Assembly: GCF_013170825.1 (NCBI RefSeq)
Contig: NZ_CP033365.1
Location: 4,848,001-4,912,000 of the forward strand
DNA: 64,000 nucleotides
Direction of reading: 5' to 3'
Source: Mesorhizobium sp. NZP2298
GTDB taxonomy: Bacteria; Pseudomonadota; Alphaproteobacteria; Rhizobiales; Rhizobiaceae
In this document: in pieces, positions 9,059-18,000 of the stretch
Numbering within the stretch: position 1 is the stretch's first letter
Layout of the letters: every line of letters begins with the position of its first letter
Translations under genes and position numbers: made by a program
The notes under the pieces: generated by a model
Told to the model about the DNA's origin: nothing
The model's input: the letters and a program-made list of their open reading frames with translations, nothing else
Database searches by the model: none

Positions 9059-10477
9059 TCATGCCCTGCCACGCCCATCGTTGCGCCAGACGCCGTCATC
9101 GGCCATCAGCTCGCTCAATATGCCTTCGCGCAGCCCACGGTCGGCGACGCGCAGCCGCTCCGACGGCCAGACGGCACGGATCGCTTCCAGGATAGCACAG
9201 CCAGCCAGCACCAGATCGGCGCGGTCCGCACCGATGCAAGGGTTGGCGCAGCGTTGCTGGAAATCCCAGCCTACCAGTCTCTCCACCATGCGGTCGACGC
9301 TGTCGCGGTCCATCCACAGCCCGTCGACCCGCCGCCGGTCGTAACGTTCCAGATCAAGGTGAACACCGGCCAACGTCGTGACCGTGCCGGAGGTGCCGAG
9401 CAGGTGGAAGTTCGGGCTGGCCTTGAGGTGGCTCAGCCGGTCGCGGCCATCGAAGGTGGCCAGCCGGCCGGCGACGTCGTCGACCATGGCGGTGAAGATT
9501 TCGCGCGTCACGGTGCGGCCGCCAAAGCGTTCCGCCAAGGAGACGACGCCGACCGGCAGCGACGTCCACGAGACGATGTGGTTGGCGAGACGTGGGGAAC
9601 GGCGGCCGGTGAGATCGATCAGCGCGATTTCGGAAGAGCCGCCGCCTATATCGAACAGGACGACACCTTGCGTGTCACGCTCGACCAGCGAGCCGCAGCC
9701 GGAAACCGCCAACCGCGCCTCGGTCTGGCGGTCGATGATCTCGAGCTTCAACCCGGCCTCGCGCTCAACGCGTTCAAGAAACTCGACGCCGTTCTCGGCC
9801 GAGCGGCAGGCTTCCGTGGCGATCAGCCTGGCCTTCCTGATCTTGCGGCTGCGCAATTTGTCGCCGCAGACCTTCAGCGCCTCGACAGCGCGGTCCATCG
9901 CCGGCTTGCCGAGCCGGCCGTTGGCGGTGAGCCCCTCTCCAAGCCTGACGATGCGCGAAAAGGCGTCGATGACGCGGAACTGGCCATGGCGCGTGGGAAC
10001 AGCGACCAGCAGCCGACAATTGTTGGTGCCGAGGTCGAGGGCCGCGAATACGGGAAGCTCGTGCACCGGCGGCCGGCGGGTGCCCTGCTCGTGGCGCGGC
10101 GCTTGGAGAACGGGCGAGATCGCTGGGCCGGCCGGCTGCTGCTTCGGCTCCACGGCCGAAGCAGCAGCCTTGCCTGGCACCGGCGATCGATTGTCCTGCG
10201 CTTCATCGCGCGCAAAGACCTTGCGTCCGCGCCTTCGCTTGCGCCGCTTCTTGGGTTTGCCCTTCTGGTGATGGGTCGCGTCGCCCGCCTGCCCGTCGGC
10301 GGAGTGCGGCTCCGTCGGGCGGCGTTGCTGCCAACCGGCTGTCCCCGAGCCCGATGGCCCTGGGGAAGCGCTGGACGCGCCCACCTCCGGCGCGCCTGCG
10401 CCGGTGTCGCGGTCTTCCACTATCGTTCCTTCCGGCGCCGCGCGAACCGGTGACGGACGCAGCAGGCGCTTTGGCAT
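9059..10477 (-). CDS. ppx: Exopolyphosphatase / guanosine pentaphosphatase with long basic N-terminal extension
   Basis: A Ppx/GppA phosphatase that hydrolyses polyphosphate or pppGpp. The actin-like ATPase-fold core starts near residue 140 with [14 protein letters not shown]; the second phosphate-binding motif is [16 protein letters not shown], and [15 protein letters not shown] follows. The first about 135 residues are low-complexity, rich in Pro, Gly and Ala, and contain a highly basic patch, [15 protein letters not shown]. This extension is not part of the catalytic family and could bind RNA or polyphosphate (inference). The gene runs directly into rlmE, a conserved pairing in alphaproteobacteria. 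Confidence 0.92.
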   Translation of the reverse strand: MPKRLLRPSPVRAAPEGTIVEDRDTGAGAPEVGASSASPGPSGSGTAGWQQRRPTEPHSADGQAGDATHHQKGKPKKRRKRRRGRKVFARDEAQDNRSPVPGKAAASAVEPKQQPAGPAISPVLQAPRHEQGTRRPPVHELPVFAALDLGTNNCRLLVAVPTRHGQFRVIDAFSRIVRLGEGLTANGRLGKPAMDRAVEALKVCGDKLRSRKIRKARLIATEACRSAENGVEFLERVEREAGLKLEIIDRQTEARLAVSGCGSLVERDTQGVVLFDIGGGSSEIALIDLTGRRSPRLANHIVSWTSLPVGVVSLAERFGGRTVTREIFTAMVDDVAGRLATFDGRDRLSHLKASPNFHLLGTSGTVTTLAGVHLDLERYDRRRVDGLWMDRDSVDRMVERLVGWDFQQRCANPCIGADRADLVLAGCAILEAIRAVWPSERLRVADRGLREGILSELMADDGVWRNDGRGRA

Positions 10478-10834
10478 GTTTCAAGTTGCCGCCAGACTAA
10501 CAGTGCCGTGCCCGATCACCAAGAGCCGCACGCCGAATTTTGCGGCTGGGCGCGAACCGCCTTTCGCCCCGCCGCGAAATGTGCCCGCGAGGCTGTTGGT
10601 ACGCGATGCCGGCGAAGACAATCTCCTGTCAAAGCCGATGCGATCACCGCATGCCGGCGCCTTCGCGCCATCTTGGCCGCGGGCGGATCTTTGCCGGCCG
10701 CGGCGCGACAAGTGTTCGCGGTTGAATAGCCGGCTTCAATGAGGCATTTCTGAAATGTACGGAAGTCGCCGGGCAGCCGGCTTCCCACCATCAGGCGAAA
10801 AGGAAGCGGACACGCAGCGCATGGCAGTCAGGCA
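10478..10834. other. Divergent intergenic region, ppx / YbhN-like gene
   Basis: This 357-bp region contains only short GC-rich open frames without family resemblance. It should hold promoters for both flanking genes. No convincing boxes, repeats or RNA structures were seen. Confidence 0.45.
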
Positions 10835-11767
10835 ATGAACTGGAGACGTTATTTCTGGCCGGTCGTCGGCATCGCCGCGGTGATCTTCTCGCTGCTGCTG
10901 CTCTGGCACGAACTGCGCGGCATTTCGCTCGACGATGTCTGGGACGGGCTCGCGGCCATTCCAACCCGCGGCTGGATCCTGGCAGCGCTGAGTTCGGTCA
11001 TCGCCTATGCCGCGCTCGCCGGCTACGACCACATCGCACTGCTCCATATCGGCAAACGGGTGTCGTGGCTGTTCGTGACGCTATGCTCCTTCACCACCTA
11101 CGCGCTGTCGCACAACATTGGCGGCTCGGTGTTCTCCGGCGCCGTCATCCGCTACCGCGCCTATGGCACAAGGGGCCTGACCGGCCAGGATGTCGGCGTG
11201 CTGGTGGCGATCTGCTGGATCACCTTCGTGTTGTCGACGATTCTGGCCTCCGGCCTCGTGCTGGTATTCGAGCCTCAGATCATCGATCGTTTTTCGGGCA
11301 TCGCCCATCACGGCCTGTCGGAAGCGGCTGGTATCGCCATGCTGCTGATCGTCGCCGCCTACGTCTTCGGCAGTTGGCTGCATCTGCGCCCGCTGAAGAT
11401 CGCCAGCTTCCAGTTGCACTACCCAGCGCTGCCGATCGTCGCCAGGCAATTGCTGATCGGCCCGATTGAATTGCTTGCCGCGGCCGCCATCATCTTCTTC
11501 GCCCTGCCCGAGGCCCACAATCCCGGCTATTTCGTCGTGCTCGGCGTCTTCCTCGTCTCCTTCTCGGTCGCCCAGATCTCGCACGCGCCTGGCGGGCTGG
11601 GCGTGTTCGAGGTGGTGTTCCTGGCCGGGCTTTCGGACATGGAGCCGGTCGGCGTGCTGGCGGCGCTGCTGGTGTTCCGGTTGTTTTATCTCATCATCCC
11701 GCTGTTTCTGGGACTGGGCATCGTACTGTTCTTCGAACGCTCGCAATTCAGCCGGACAGAGAGCTGA
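10835..11767 (+). CDS. YbhN / LPG-synthase TM-region family membrane protein
   Basis: A 310-aa integral membrane protein of the UPF0104 / lysylphosphatidylglycerol synthase TM-region family, with about eight helices. Family marks include YALSHNIGGSVFSGAVIRYR near residue 90 and SHAPGGLGVFEVVFL near residue 250, matching the conserved P-G-G-L-G-xx-E segment. It lacks the soluble C-terminal aminoacyl-transferase domain of full MprF, so it is unlikely to make lysyl-PG alone. A lipid-transport or flippase role is inferred for the family. It starts at ATG 10835 and is monocistronic. Confidence 0.86.
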   Translation: MNWRRYFWPVVGIAAVIFSLLLLWHELRGISLDDVWDGLAAIPTRGWILAALSSVIAYAALAGYDHIALLHIGKRVSWLFVTLCSFTTYALSHNIGGSVFSGAVIRYRAYGTRGLTGQDVGVLVAICWITFVLSTILASGLVLVFEPQIIDRFSGIAHHGLSEAAGIAMLLIVAAYVFGSWLHLRPLKIASFQLHYPALPIVARQLLIGPIELLAAAAIIFFALPEAHNPGYFVVLGVFLVSFSVAQISHAPGGLGVFEVVFLAGLSDMEPVGVLAALLVFRLFYLIIPLFLGLGIVLFFERSQFSRTES

Positions 11768-11945
11768 GGCGCGGATTGGATTTCATATCCGCGCTTGAAG
11801 CGCTGCGAGGCAATGGGTCTGCACCCGGCTGACAAAACGTGGCGATTGAACCGCAAAGCAGGCTTGACTATTTTCCGCTGGCGGCTACAAGGCAGCGCTC
11901 AAGCGGCTCAGCCGTTCGGCCCGCGCGGTTCGTGACCGCGCCTGC

Positions 11946-12019
11946 TGGGGAATAGGTTAACGGTAGACCCACGGACTCTGACTCCGTTAGTCCTGGTTCG
12001 AATCCAGGTTCCCCAGCCA
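11946..12019 (+). tRNA. tRNA-Gln (anticodon CTG)
   Basis: A 74-nt cloverleaf. The acceptor stem TGGGGAA (11946-11952) pairs with TTCCCCA, followed by discriminator G and an encoded CCA. The anticodon arm ACGGA-CTCTGAC-TCCGT shows CTG in the loop. The T arm is CCTGG-TTCGAAT-CCAGG. The 3' end is the apparent integration site of the region to the right, because its last nine bases plus seven flanking bases recur at 22,093. Confidence 0.95.
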
Positions 12020-12115
12020 AACTGGACTCTCTCTCGCTAAAGCTGTCTGCTGTGCACCCGTTGCTGCGCCGACTGCGACCGTTTCCGCAAGTAGATCAAA
12101 CGGTTGCCTGAAGAC
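12011..12115 (+). repeat. att-like direct repeat, left copy, at the tRNA-Gln 3' end
   Basis: The 16-bp sequence CCCCAGCCAAACTGGA (12011-12026), comprising the tRNA 3' end plus flank, recurs exactly at 22093-22108. A second block at 12087-12115 (GCAAGTAGATCAAACGGTTG plus nine more bases) matches 22169-22197 at about 24 of 29 positions, and sits at the same 76-bp offset. The sequence between the blocks is not conserved. This two-block arrangement is what one expects of an attachment site pair. Confidence 0.75.
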
Positions 12116-12449
12116 CGGATGAACCTCCCCTTGATTCCGGTGGCAGTTCGACACCACGAGATTCAAGAGCCGCTTTTTCTCGTGCGAAGGCTGTGTCCAC
12201 GGGCACATTCAAGTCGCGCGACACTCCGGTGGCGGGAATATTCCTTTCCGGCGGCGGGCGTGCATCTCCGTTCTGCGCCCCAACATTTTCCCTCCCCGGC
12301 CCAGGTTCCCGTTCCTGCATGGGCTCGCCGTCTCCGGGCGATCGCAACCCGTCCAGCAACCCTTCGATCCTGTCGCGCAACTTCGCTGGGTGATCCGAAT
12401 GGCGCGGTAAGTTTGGCCGCAGATCGGATCATTTTGCCGTGCGGCATCT
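12116..12449. other. Gene-poor DNA between tRNA-Gln and the acetamidase gene
   Basis: A minus-strand frame of about 94 codons (12096-12380) reads RDRIEGLLDGLRS followed by a polar Pro/Arg-rich stretch. It might be the C-terminal scrap of a mobilisation protein, but I do not recognise it. Nothing else is supportable. The region lies just inside the presumed island boundary, where broken mobile genes are common. Confidence 0.35.
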
Positions 12450-13376
12450 TCAGACAGGCAAGACGCTCTTTGGAATCGAGCAAAGGACGCTGAAGGACGG
12501 ATTGACCAGGTTTCCGACGCGCAATTTGCAGCATTGGCTGACAAGCTGGTGGGCGTCCATCAGATCCAGTTTCGTCCGCCGAGCGACCCATCTGACAAGG
12601 CCTGATGCAGCGATCCGGACAGCGTCTTCGACAGGCCGTGCGCAGCCGATGACGCCGATGTGGCTCTCGGTTTCCAGCCTCGGCCAATCGAACCCGTCTT
12701 CAGGCGCAAGCCGGTCGATCGACAATGTCGTGTTGAAGGCGCCTTCGATCGCGGTACCCGCGATCTCGCCGTCGCCCTGCGCATAATGCCCGTCGCCGAT
12801 ATAGACATGCCCGCCATCGACATTGGCCCTGATGTAGAGCGTGGCGCCGGTGCCGAGATCCGGAATGTCGAGATTGCCGCCGAAGTCACCCGGGACGACG
12901 CCGAGGCGGACTTCGCCATGCGCTGGCGCGACTCCCAGAGTGCCATGAAATGGCCGGAAAGGGACTTGCAGCCGAGCCCCGGAACGCGTCGGCGTCACAA
13001 GCGAGGTGCGGTCGGCGTCGAAGGTCCAGATCCAGACGCGCTCGTCCTGTGGCTGCTGGAGGTTGGGATTGGCACGCGTGCCCGAGAGCAAGCCGAAATC
13101 CGGCGAGATCGTCGCGACGCCCCAGTCGCGGGCGGGCTCCAGCGCGATCAGGCGGATGGCGAGAATGTCCCCGGCGACGACGCCGTCGACGGCAATCGGC
13201 CCTGTCAGCGGATTGACCTTCGGGTATGGCGCAACCTCACGCGGCCGGCCGTCGACATCGGTCAGCTTGCCGGAAAAGCAGTCCTCGGTGAAAACCGTGA
13301 AGATCTCCCCGGGCCGCACGGTCCTGCGAGGCGCATGGCCGCCGAAATGAAACACGAAGTCATCTTCTCGCTGCAT
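12450..13376 (-). CDS. Acetamidase/formamidase family protein
   Basis: Belongs to the FmdA/AmdA family, which hydrolyses formamide, acetamide or related small amides to ammonia and the acid. It is about 308 aa, starting MQREDDFVFHFGGHAPRR. Family features are the N-terminal SGKLTD segment, NPLTGPIAVDGVVAGDIL, the FHGTLGVAPA segment and the metal/active-site region GGHVYIGDGHYAQGDGEI. ATG 13376 has AGGCGG seven bases upstream; the in-frame ATG at 13397 has no such site. It is the last gene of the nucleoside-transport operon and overlaps nothing; the permease ends 26 bp before it. A role in releasing ammonia from a base-derived amide is inferred. Confidence 0.88.
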   Translation of the reverse strand: MQREDDFVFHFGGHAPRRTVRPGEIFTVFTEDCFSGKLTDVDGRPREVAPYPKVNPLTGPIAVDGVVAGDILAIRLIALEPARDWGVATISPDFGLLSGTRANPNLQQPQDERVWIWTFDADRTSLVTPTRSGARLQVPFRPFHGTLGVAPAHGEVRLGVVPGDFGGNLDIPDLGTGATLYIRANVDGGHVYIGDGHYAQGDGEIAGTAIEGAFNTTLSIDRLAPEDGFDWPRLETESHIGVIGCARPVEDAVRIAASGLVRWVARRTKLDLMDAHQLVSQCCKLRVGNLVNPSFSVLCSIPKSVLPV

Positions 13377-13402
13377 GGGTTGGCCGCCTTGCGTCATGGT
13401 GG

Positions 13403-14356
13403 TCAAAAATTTGAACGTTGCGGATCGGATGACCCGCTCGCTGGCGCCGGTTCGAGAATCCTGGCCGGTCGGTTGCGGAGGTGAAGCCGCCAGCGCGCGA
13501 ATGTCAGTCCGAGAATGGCCGCGAGATAGGGCAACATCAGGACGAACTGCGAGGGGATTGCGAGCGCCTGAAGGCGGTCGCCCAACGCCCCGAAGAAGCC
13601 GAACAGCACCGCAGCGGCAGCCGTTGTCCAGGGCAAGCCGCCGCTGAACAGCGTCGCGGCGAGGCCGATGAAACCACGGCCGCTGGTCATTTCCGGAAGG
13701 AAGAAGTGCAGCTTGTCCATCGATATCTGCGCGCCGGCGAGACCCGCCAGGAGGCCGCTGATGGCAAGCGCCAGCGCCTTCATGCGTGCAACATCGATGC
13801 CGGCGGAGCGCGCCGCATGCTCGTCTTCGCCCGCAGCGCGCAAATAGGAGCCGACCGGCGTCTTGTAGAGGAAGACAAAACAGGCCGGCACGGCCAGGAA
13901 CGCCAGGACCACAATCACACTCTGCCCCTCCAGCGCCGGACCGAGCGGCGGCACAAGTGAAAGCGCACCAGCCGGAATGTGCCAGAGATCGGGGAAGGTG
14001 ATCGGACGCAGGCCACCGGGGCTCCTGTAGAACCATTCCAGCGCAAACAGGCTGCCGCCGGCGGCCAGAAGGTTGATGCCGAGGCCGGCAACGATGAAAT
14101 CCGCGGAAAACCGCAAGGTCATCAGCGCCAGAAGCTGCGACATCAGGATCGACGCAACCAGGGCACACAAAAGCGCAAGTGCCGCACTTCCGGATGCATT
14201 GCCGACGGCAATGGCTGTGAACGCGGCCACCAGCATCATCCCCTCCACGGCAACGTTGAGGATATTGGCGCGCAGCGTGATCATCGCGGCCAAGGCGGCC
14301 AACACGATCGGCGAGGATTGTTCGAGCACCGAGGCGAGAAAGGAGATGTATGCCAT
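13403..14356 (-). CDS. BMP-type nucleoside ABC transporter permease 2
   Basis: A 317-aa inner-membrane permease of the BPD_transp_2 fold used by BmpA-type purine-nucleoside importers (YufQ/NupQ-like). It has about eight to nine helices. Diagnostic segments are ITLRANILNVAVEGMMLVAA, FSADFIVAGLGINLLAAGG and the ATPase-coupling loop VGSYLRAAGEDEHAARSAGI. The C-terminal tail is polar. It is five bases downstream of the first permease, so the two are probably co-translated. It is the partner of the ATPase at 15386 and the binding protein at 16984. Confidence 0.92.
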   Translation of the reverse strand: MAYISFLASVLEQSSPIVLAALAAMITLRANILNVAVEGMMLVAAFTAIAVGNASGSAALALLCALVASILMSQLLALMTLRFSADFIVAGLGINLLAAGGSLFALEWFYRSPGGLRPITFPDLWHIPAGALSLVPPLGPALEGQSVIVVLAFLAVPACFVFLYKTPVGSYLRAAGEDEHAARSAGIDVARMKALALAISGLLAGLAGAQISMDKLHFFLPEMTSGRGFIGLAATLFSGGLPWTTAAAAVLFGFFGALGDRLQALAIPSQFVLMLPYLAAILGLTFARWRLHLRNRPARILEPAPASGSSDPQRSNF

Positions 14357-14360
14357 CGGC

Positions 14361-15386
14361 CTAGCCCCTCGCCCGGGCGTTGAGCCGAGCCGTCATCAAG
14401 AGCACAAGAAGGCCCGTGAGGAGATTGACCAGCGAACGCGGCACGTCGGTGGAGATCTGCATGTAGGCGGCGCCATTAATGATCATGGCATAGAACAAGG
14501 CCGTCGCCAGCGCGCCGATCGGGTGGATGCGCGCCAGCAAGGCGCATGTGAGCCCGACCAGCCCGTAGTTGGGGGAGAAATTCTGTTCGAAGCGATGGCC
14601 AATCCCCAGCACGTAGAGCGTACCCGCCAGACCGCCGAACCCCCCGGCCAGCAGCATGGCCATGACAATACGCCTGTCGGCGGGAACGCCGATGGTCCTG
14701 GCAAAGCGCAGATTGGTGCCGGATGCGCGCAGCTGCGCGCCCCATTCCGTCCTGAAAAGCACCACCCAACTCACCACCGACAGCAAGGCGGCAACTATGA
14801 TGCCGCTGGTGGCGCCCGGCACGCCGGGAAACGCCGGCAGCCATATCTTCTGCGGCAGCAAGGCGCTGACGGCGCCGTAGCTGGTTGGGTCGCGGATGAT
14901 CTGATTGGCGAGATAGGATGTGCACAACAGCACAATGATGTTCAACATCAGCGTGGTGACGACCTCGTCGACGGCAAGCCTGACCTTGAGGACTGCGGGT
15001 ATCCAGCCGAGCAACGCACCAGCGAGAATGCCCCCGACGACCACGAGCGGAAAGAGCACCACCGTCGGAAGACCGGAAAGGGAGACGCCGATTACGGTCG
15101 CGGTGATGGCACCGGCATAGAGCTGGCCCTCGCCGCCGACATTGAAGACGCCGGCCCGGAACGAAAAGATCACGCCGAGCGCGATCAGCGTCAACGGCGT
15201 TGCGCGATTGAGGAACAGGGCGAAATTGCCGAGTGAATCGAAATTGGCCAGAAGCAGGTCGCGATAGGCGCGAACCGGCTCGTCGGTGATGGCGGCAACC
15301 AGCACGAAGCCGATGGCGAGCGTCAGCGCGATCGCGGCGACCGGCGCGCGGATGGCCTTCAGCAGGTCGATAACAGTGCTACGCAT
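14361..15386 (-). CDS. BMP-type nucleoside ABC transporter permease 1
   Basis: A 341-aa permease (YufP/NupP-like). The stretch ATPLTLIALGVIFSFRAGVF, followed by NVGGEGQLYAGAITATVIG, is the hallmark of the first permease in these systems. The coupling loop LRASGTNLRFARTIGVPADR sits near residue 215. Its ATG overlaps the stop codon of the ATPase by one base, indicating translational coupling. Confidence 0.92.
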   Translation of the reverse strand: MRSTVIDLLKAIRAPVAAIALTLAIGFVLVAAITDEPVRAYRDLLLANFDSLGNFALFLNRATPLTLIALGVIFSFRAGVFNVGGEGQLYAGAITATVIGVSLSGLPTVVLFPLVVVGGILAGALLGWIPAVLKVRLAVDEVVTTLMLNIIVLLCTSYLANQIIRDPTSYGAVSALLPQKIWLPAFPGVPGATSGIIVAALLSVVSWVVLFRTEWGAQLRASGTNLRFARTIGVPADRRIVMAMLLAGGFGGLAGTLYVLGIGHRFEQNFSPNYGLVGLTCALLARIHPIGALATALFYAMIINGAAYMQISTDVPRSLVNLLTGLLVLLMTARLNARARG

Positions 15387-16924
15387 CAGTTGACCGCCCC
15401 GAGCGAACCGTTCATCAGCGCACCGACCGTCACTTCGTCGGCATCGCCGCGCTCGAGGACGCGCAACAGCTTTCCCGAATACATCACGCCGATCCTGTCG
15501 GAGAGCGCGAATATCTCGGACAGTTCGGACGATATCAGCAGCACGGCGCGGCCGCGATCGGCGGCCGCCATGATGCGCTCGTAGATGAATTCGGCGGCGC
15601 CGATGTCGAGGCCCCGCGTTGGCTGGCTGACCACCAGAAGCGTGGGATCGCGGTTCAACTCGCGTGCGATGACGACTTTTTGCATGTTGCCGCCCGAAAG
15701 GCTGCCGACCGGCGTCGACGGTTGCGCGCCTCGGATGTCGAACTCCGCGATCTTGCCTGCCGCGAACGCATCAACCCTGTCGGTGCGCACCAGTCCGTGC
15801 CTGATCAGGCCGGCAAGCCTGTAGTTGGTCGCGGCCAGGTTCTCGCCGACGCTCATGGTGACGCTGAGGCCACGATCCAACCGGTCTTCCGGGACGAAGC
15901 CGAGGCCTGCCTGCTGGCGGCCCGGCACGTCGACTGTGGTAACGTCCCTGCCGTCGAATTCGATCGTTCCGGCCTGGATATCGGTGAACCCGGCGATGAC
16001 TTCGGACAGCTCGGTCTGCCCGTTGCCGTCAACACCGGCGATGCCGACGATCTCGCCGGCGCGGACCTCGAGTGAAATGTCGTCGAGCAGCCGCCTGCCG
16101 GCGGCATTGGCCACCGCGACATGGCGAAGCCTGAGCTTGGTCTCGCCGAAGGCGCGTTTGCGCGACTGACCGGCACGGCCGACGAGAAAGACATCGCGGC
16201 CGACCATGTCGCGGGCGATGTCGGCCTCGCTGACGTCGCGCGTCAGATGCGTCGATATGGTTTTGCCGTGCCGCAGCACCGTCACCCTATCCGACACCGC
16301 CTTCACCTCGCGAAGCTTGTGGGTGATGAAGAGGATCGTCCGGCCGCGCGAGCGCAGCCCATCGATGACGTTGATCAACTCATCGACCTCGGGAGGCGTC
16401 AGCACCGCGGTTGGCTCATCCAGGATCAGCAGTTCGGCGTCGAAGGCGAGCGCCTTCAGGATCTCGACACGCTGACGCTGTCCGACAGACAGGTCGCGGA
16501 CCGGCGTCCGCGGATCGAGGCCGAAATTGTAGCGCTCTATGAGTGCCGTGGCCCGCGCGACCATGGCCTTGCGGTCGGAGAAGATCGCCAGCCGGGTGAG
16601 ATGCCGGCCAAGGAAAATGTTTTCCGCGACCGTCATCGAGGGGACCAAGGTAAAATGCTGGTGGACCATGCCGATGCCGAGCCGGCTCGCGGCGATCGGG
16701 CTGGCGATCTCGACCTTGCGGCCATCGAGTTGAATGACGCCGGCGCTCGGCTGGTGGATGCCGGCCAGGATGTTCATCAAGGTCGATTTGCCCGCGCCAT
16801 TCTCGCCACAGATGACATGGACTTCGCCGCGCCGGACGCTCAACGCGACGTCTCGCAATGCCACCTTCTCGCCGAACGTCTTGGCGATCCCCGAAAGGTG
16901 CAGGATTTCATCCGAGCCGGTCAT
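15386..16924 (-). CDS. BMP-type nucleoside ABC transporter ATPase (two NBDs)
   Basis: A 512-aa ATPase with duplicated nucleotide-binding domains, as in sugar and nucleoside importers. In NBD1 the Walker A is GENGAGKST, the signature LSVGQRQRVEIL, and Walker B ELLILDEPTAVLT with switch histidine FITHKL. In NBD2 the Walker A is GVDGNGQTE (degenerate, no GKS), the signature LSGGNMQKV, and Walker B is LLVVSQPTRGLD, where the usual DEP is SQP. NBD2 is therefore probably the non-hydrolysing site, which is common in this class. The start is ATG 16924, MTGSDEILHLSG. Confidence 0.94.
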   Translation of the reverse strand: MTGSDEILHLSGIAKTFGEKVALRDVALSVRRGEVHVICGENGAGKSTLMNILAGIHQPSAGVIQLDGRKVEIASPIAASRLGIGMVHQHFTLVPSMTVAENIFLGRHLTRLAIFSDRKAMVARATALIERYNFGLDPRTPVRDLSVGQRQRVEILKALAFDAELLILDEPTAVLTPPEVDELINVIDGLRSRGRTILFITHKLREVKAVSDRVTVLRHGKTISTHLTRDVSEADIARDMVGRDVFLVGRAGQSRKRAFGETKLRLRHVAVANAAGRRLLDDISLEVRAGEIVGIAGVDGNGQTELSEVIAGFTDIQAGTIEFDGRDVTTVDVPGRQQAGLGFVPEDRLDRGLSVTMSVGENLAATNYRLAGLIRHGLVRTDRVDAFAAGKIAEFDIRGAQPSTPVGSLSGGNMQKVVIARELNRDPTLLVVSQPTRGLDIGAAEFIYERIMAAADRGRAVLLISSELSEIFALSDRIGVMYSGKLLRVLERGDADEVTVGALMNGSLGAVN

Positions 16925-16983
16925 GGCACAAGTCCACCAACGAGATGACGGGCGGGACCGAACCCGCCCGTCTGCTTCCAAGT

Positions 16984-18000
16984 CTACTTGAAGGCCGTCT
17001 CGACCTTAAGCGCGCCGCTGACGACTTTCGCCTTCGCCTCGTCGATCTTCGCCTTTACCGAGGCCGGCACCAGGGCATCGTTGTAGACCAGGCCGACACC
17101 GTTGTTGGCGAGGCCGTAGATCTTGAGCTTGCCGAACTCGGCCTTGCCGTCGCGAACCTGCCCGATCGAGTCGTAGATCGAGTTGCCGATCTGCTTCAGC
17201 ATCGAGGCCAGGACGTTGTCGGGGTGCAGTCCGTTCTGGTCGGAATCGACGCCGATTGCATATTTCTTCGCATCCGCAGCGCCTTTCAATATGCCGAGGC
17301 CAGCGGGGCCAGCGACGTTGTAGACGACGTTGGCGCCATTCTCGATGGCGGTCTTGGTGAGGTCGTAGGCCTTCTGCGCATCGTTGAAGTTGCCGATGAA
17401 GATCACCTGGACTTCGATGTTCGGCACCACCGTCTTGGCGCCCTGCTTGAAGCCGACGATGAAGTCCTGGATGACCGGCAGATCCATGCCGGCGACCACC
17501 GCGATCTTCGGCTCACCAGAGGAAAGCGGGAACTCCGCCTTGTCCGTCGCCGCGATCGCCGCGAGCGCACCGGCGAGATAGGATCCCTCGTTTTGCGCGT
17601 ACTTCACCGAAAGAACGTTCGGCAGATCCAGCTGATCGTCGAAGAAGACATATTTCTGTTCGGGATGCTGGGGCGCGACCGCCGCCAGATTGTCGTGCAT
17701 ATTCGGTCCGGTGAAGATGATGTTCCATTCGCCGGAATTGGAAACCGCTTCCAGATTCTGGCGCCACAGTTGCGGGTCGCTCGGCGAGGCCTGCAGCAGG
17801 CGCGTGCGCACGCCATCCGCCTCCGCGCGGGCAAAGCCGGTTGCGGCATTGTCGTTGAAACCCATGTCGCCCAGATTGTCGCTCATCACGTAGACGGCGC
17901 TGAGCTTGTCGGCCGCGTTGGCCGCGCCCGCCATGATCGAGACGGACAGCAATCCGCCGGCAACGCCGGCCAGTAACTTCGAAAGGATTCTCATCATCAT
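16984..18000 (-). CDS. BMP family nucleoside-binding periplasmic protein
   Basis: A 338-aa solute-binding protein of the basic membrane protein (BMP/PnrA-like) family, which delivers purine nucleosides to the ABC importer. The signal peptide is MMMRILSKLLAGVAGGLLSV onward, with probable cleavage after ANA; there is no lipobox cysteine. The motif GDMGFNDNAATGF matches the family motif (DxGFND). ATG overlaps the stop of the nucleoside hydrolase. ATGs at 17997 and 17994 are alternative starts. Confidence 0.93.
   Translation of the reverse strand: MMMRILSKLLAGVAGGLLSVSIMAGAANAADKLSAVYVMSDNLGDMGFNDNAATGFARAEADGVRTRLLQASPSDPQLWRQNLEAVSNSGEWNIIFTGPNMHDNLAAVAPQHPEQKYVFFDDQLDLPNVLSVKYAQNEGSYLAGALAAIAATDKAEFPLSSGEPKIAVVAGMDLPVIQDFIVGFKQGAKTVVPNIEVQVIFIGNFNDAQKAYDLTKTAIENGANVVYNVAGPAGLGILKGAADAKKYAIGVDSDQNGLHPDNVLASMLKQIGNSIYDSIGQVRDGKAEFGKLKIYGLANNGVGLVYNDALVPASVKAKIDEAKAKVVSGALKVETAFK

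Noticed and set aside
11987..12208. Minus-strand frame ending in WLGNLDSNQD
   Set aside because: The peptide comes from reading the complement of tRNA-Gln and its flank, a known annotation artefact.
13403..14168. N-terminal 250 codons of a 572-codon minus frame that ends in the acetamidase
   Set aside because: This part overlaps the permease in another frame and is not protein-like; only the acetamidase portion from 13376 is real.
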